From: JAFGTP01 sp964498725
GTDB lineage: Bacteria > Fidelibacterota > UBA2242 > JAFGTP01
Length of the DNA stretch: 64,000 nt
Reading direction: 5' to 3'
NCBI GenBank assembly: GCA_964498725.1
Contig: CAZCHS010000002.1
Coordinates: forward strand, 1 to 64,000
Numbering within the stretch: position 1 is the stretch's first letter; each line of letters starts with the position of its first letter. This document shows positions 62,042 to 64,000 of the stretch, in pieces. Under the pieces are notes generated by a model. That model was not told the DNA's origin. It did not search any database and saw only the letters and a program-made list of their open reading frames with translations. Both the position numbers and the translations under genes were made by a program.

Positions 62042-64000
62042 ATGTTACAAAAGTTTTCAAAACTCACAATTTTAACATTCGTAATGATGGCCATTACGTC
62101 AATTTCCTTTGGAGGATTGATGGAAATTGGTGATGTTGTCATGGATTACGGTTTCGAAACTGACCAGCCCATCGACAGTTTAGACTGGGTTAGTACAGCA
62201 GCCTGGGGTATCAATGATTATGCGCCTGATACCGTATTTTGGCAGGGTGACACCCTGATCAAAAATGTTGATTTTGATGCATCTGATATTGATTCGGTCG
62301 CGATTGTGTCCGATGAATATCATACCGGTGCCAAATCACTTTTCTTAACCAATGTGACGGATACGATCATGACCTATTCAGTTGCCGGATTTGCCCTGCC
62401 GGATACTTTGGAAATGGGAGCGGAATTCAAATTAACCTTCTGGACCAAATATGAAATTGAAGAAGGAGAAGCCGATTACCGCCAGGGATTTTACGGCGAG
62501 GACATTGAACAAACATGGACCGGCCTGAGTGATGGCTGGGAAAAAGTGGAAATTGAATCCCAGTGGATGGGCGGTCTGATGATTTCCTTTGGATTTATGG
62601 GAAGAGGAAAAGTCTGGATCGATGATGTAAAATTGGAACAGACCGGTGAACAACCAACTGATTTGGCTAATAATGGGTTTGAAGAAGCCGATCCCACCAA
62701 TGATTTTGCCCCTAATAATTGGTATACAGCCATGAGCATCATTGGTTATGCCAATGATGGTGAAGACAGCCTGAATTATGCTTATGTTGATGGCGAAGGC
62801 GTAAATGGTTCCAAAGCTGTAAAATTTGTCCATAATATCGACGATACCAGCGAAGTGGGTTGGTTAGGTTGGTGCCAGGATTTTCCAATGTTCCCGGACA
62901 ATATTTATGAAGTCAGCTGTGATGTAAAAATTTCTCACATGTATCAGCAGGAATTACAATTTGCCCAGGGCTGGTATTATGTGGAAGCGCCATTGATCAA
63001 TGAAGAAGACGAGAGACTGGACGAATCCGGCAGTACTGACGGCTGGATTACACTAAAAGACACTGTTTTTTATCCCAGTCAGCCATCCGATAACCTGCAG
63101 AATATTTTCAGATTGGAACTGAACGGATCTCCGGTGCTGCATCCTGATTCATTATTGGAAGTTTGGGTCGATAATGTTCGGTTTAAAAATCTGGGAAAAG
63201 CTCCCGGTATGATCAATAATGATTACAAAGTAACCAAAAATGATGATGGTACTTATAATATTTATCTTGACGGTGAAACAGGTATATCATACAATCTGAC
63301 AAAAGAACCGTTGGAATGGACAGCAGAAGAAAACCTCTTGTCCAATCCTTCTTTTGAAGAAGCTGATTCTACCGGCGCACTTGCTAATTGGTCAAAATAT
63401 GATGAAGCCACCAGTGAACCTGAAAATTTTGATGTGGCTTATATGGAATGGCTGCCGCCAGACCAGGGCTTTGGTATTGACGGCTCCGGTGCTGTCTACA
63501 TTGGACCGGAAGATCCTGATAATCAGGACAAAGGCATTTGTGCGACATGGGGTCAGTATTATCCGTCCGATAGCCAGTTAATGGACAAATCTGATATTTA
63601 TCTTTACAGAGTGATGGCCAATTATACAGATGTTGAACTGGCAGCTGACAGATCACCAAAAGTATTACCCTCTGATAATCAGACAATTTTTGACAGAGAT
63701 CCTTCTCCGGAAGATTCACTGAATATTGATGGCGTCTATATCTTTCCAAGATATTATCATGATACCTTTCATATCAATGCTGAATTTTTCCCCACCAATT
63801 ATGGCTATGATAAAAAGTATGGCACCAGTGATGGTTGGGAAGAACAGGCCTATCCGCTGGTACCGGCTGGATGTTTCTGGTCACACTGGGGACATTATTT
63901 CCAGGTGGGTATTGGCAGTGATTATCCCAGCAAACTTCCTTGTTACGGAGAAGTTTTCTTTGATGATGCCGCTATTGTTCCTTTTCAGGAATTTCAGTCC
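62042..64000 (+). CDS. Large secreted protein with repeated carbohydrate-binding-like modules (3' truncated)
   Basis: The frame is open from ATG at 62042 to the window end (about 653 residues visible), and GGGAGG lies 11 bases upstream. The signal peptide is about 1-22 (FVMMAITSISFGG). The mature part holds at least three related modules. Each begins with a DYGFETD-, NNGFEEAD- or NPSFEEAD-type line and ends with a strand such as KVWIDDVKLEQ, EVWVDNVRFKN or EVFFDDAAIV. This layout resembles CBM_4/9 (galactose-binding-like) domains of carbohydrate-active proteins. No catalytic domain is seen in the available part. It follows the PorV-like gene by 56 bases and may be exported with it. Confidence 0.78.
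   Translation, partial: MLQKFSKLTILTFVMMAITSISFGGLMEIGDVVMDYGFETDQPIDSLDWVSTAAWGINDYAPDTVFWQGDTLIKNVDFDASDIDSVAIVSDEYHTGAKSLFLTNVTDTIMTYSVAGFALPDTLEMGAEFKLTFWTKYEIEEGEADYRQGFYGEDIEQTWTGLSDGWEKVEIESQWMGGLMISFGFMGRGKVWIDDVKLEQTGEQPTDLANNGFEEADPTNDFAPNNWYTAMSIIGYANDGEDSLNYAYVDGEGVNGSKAVKFVHNIDDTSEVGWLGWCQDFPMFPDNIYEVSCDVKISHMYQQELQFAQGWYYVEAPLINEEDERLDESGSTDGWITLKDTVFYPSQPSDNLQNIFRLELNGSPVLHPDSLLEVWVDNVRFKNLGKAPGMINNDYKVTKNDDGTYNIYLDGETGISYNLTKEPLEWTAEENLLSNPSFEEADSTGALANWSKYDEATSEPENFDVAYMEWLPPDQGFGIDGSGAVYIGPEDPDNQDKGICATWGQYYPSDSQLMDKSDIYLYRVMANYTDVELAADRSPKVLPSDNQTIFDRDPSPEDSLNIDGVYIFPRYYHDTFHINAEFFPTNYGYDKKYGTSDGWEEQAYPLVPAGCFWSHWGHYFQVGIGSDYPSKLPCYGEVFFDDAAIVPFQEFQS

Noticed and set aside
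1..64000. CRISPR arrays, insertion sequences or long direct repeats
   Set aside because: No regularly spaced repeats, transposase genes or terminal inverted repeats were seen when reading the window.

Overview
The window is a dense, AT-rich bacterial chromosome segment with about 53 protein genes and two tRNA genes. There is no intergenic stretch over 300 bases, and I see no insertion sequence, phage or CRISPR array. The gene content points to a Gram-negative member of the FCB (Fibrobacteres-Chlorobi-Bacteroidetes) superphylum. The evidence is a TonB-dependent receptor with an N-terminal carboxypeptidase-regulatory-like domain, a PorV/PorQ-type outer-membrane protein, secreted proteins with a VVPNPYR-type C-terminal sorting-like domain, DUF4922, an APH-RapZ fusion, and the folP-cdaA and lysS-lolCDE neighbourhoods. 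The phylum is not settled: Calditrichota, KSB1, Marinimicrobia or Cloacimonadota-like lineages all fit. Both ends of the window cut through a gene.

Layout. 1-3.2 kb: the end of an AAA/DUF4143 protein, mutM, and a C69 dipeptidase. 3.2-8.1 kb (minus): a hybrid histidine kinase downstream of a PEP-synthase-like protein with two receiver-like domains. 8.2-13.5 kb: an APH-RapZ fusion kinase with a MurU-like nucleotidyltransferase, tandem tRNA-Ser genes, a DUF4922 protein, a HAD phosphatase and a thioredoxin lipoprotein. 13.5-18.4 kb (minus): a spermidine-synthase-like membrane protein, an unknown membrane protein and an MFS transporter. 18.5-26 kb: nagA, a PspC protein, then a ROK regulator, nucleotidyltransferase, sodium:solute symporter and GHMP sugar kinase. 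26.2-29.9 kb: a helix-turn-helix protein, a receiver-HD-GYP protein with altered metal ligands, motA, motB and a lone receiver. 29.9-36.6 kb: MBL hydrolase, tilS, hpt, ftsH, folP, cdaA. 36.7-46 kb: SLBB protein, Lrp/AsnC regulator, prfB (with a programmed +1 frameshift), lysS, lolCDE, clpC. 46-52.5 kb: dnaK, a short-chain dehydrogenase, a sensor kinase, a DUF2007 protein, hisS and a thioesterase. 52.7-64 kb: a surface and secretion cluster.

How the genes may work together. Two separate gene sets pair a sugar 1-kinase with a nucleotidyltransferase (APH-RapZ with MurU, and the GHMP kinase with NTase and symporter). nagA lies between them and a ROK regulator heads the second set, so 8-26 kb looks like an amino-sugar and cell-wall-sugar salvage region. 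The 52.7-64 kb cluster is consistent with uptake through a TonB receptor plus PorV-linked export of surface proteins.
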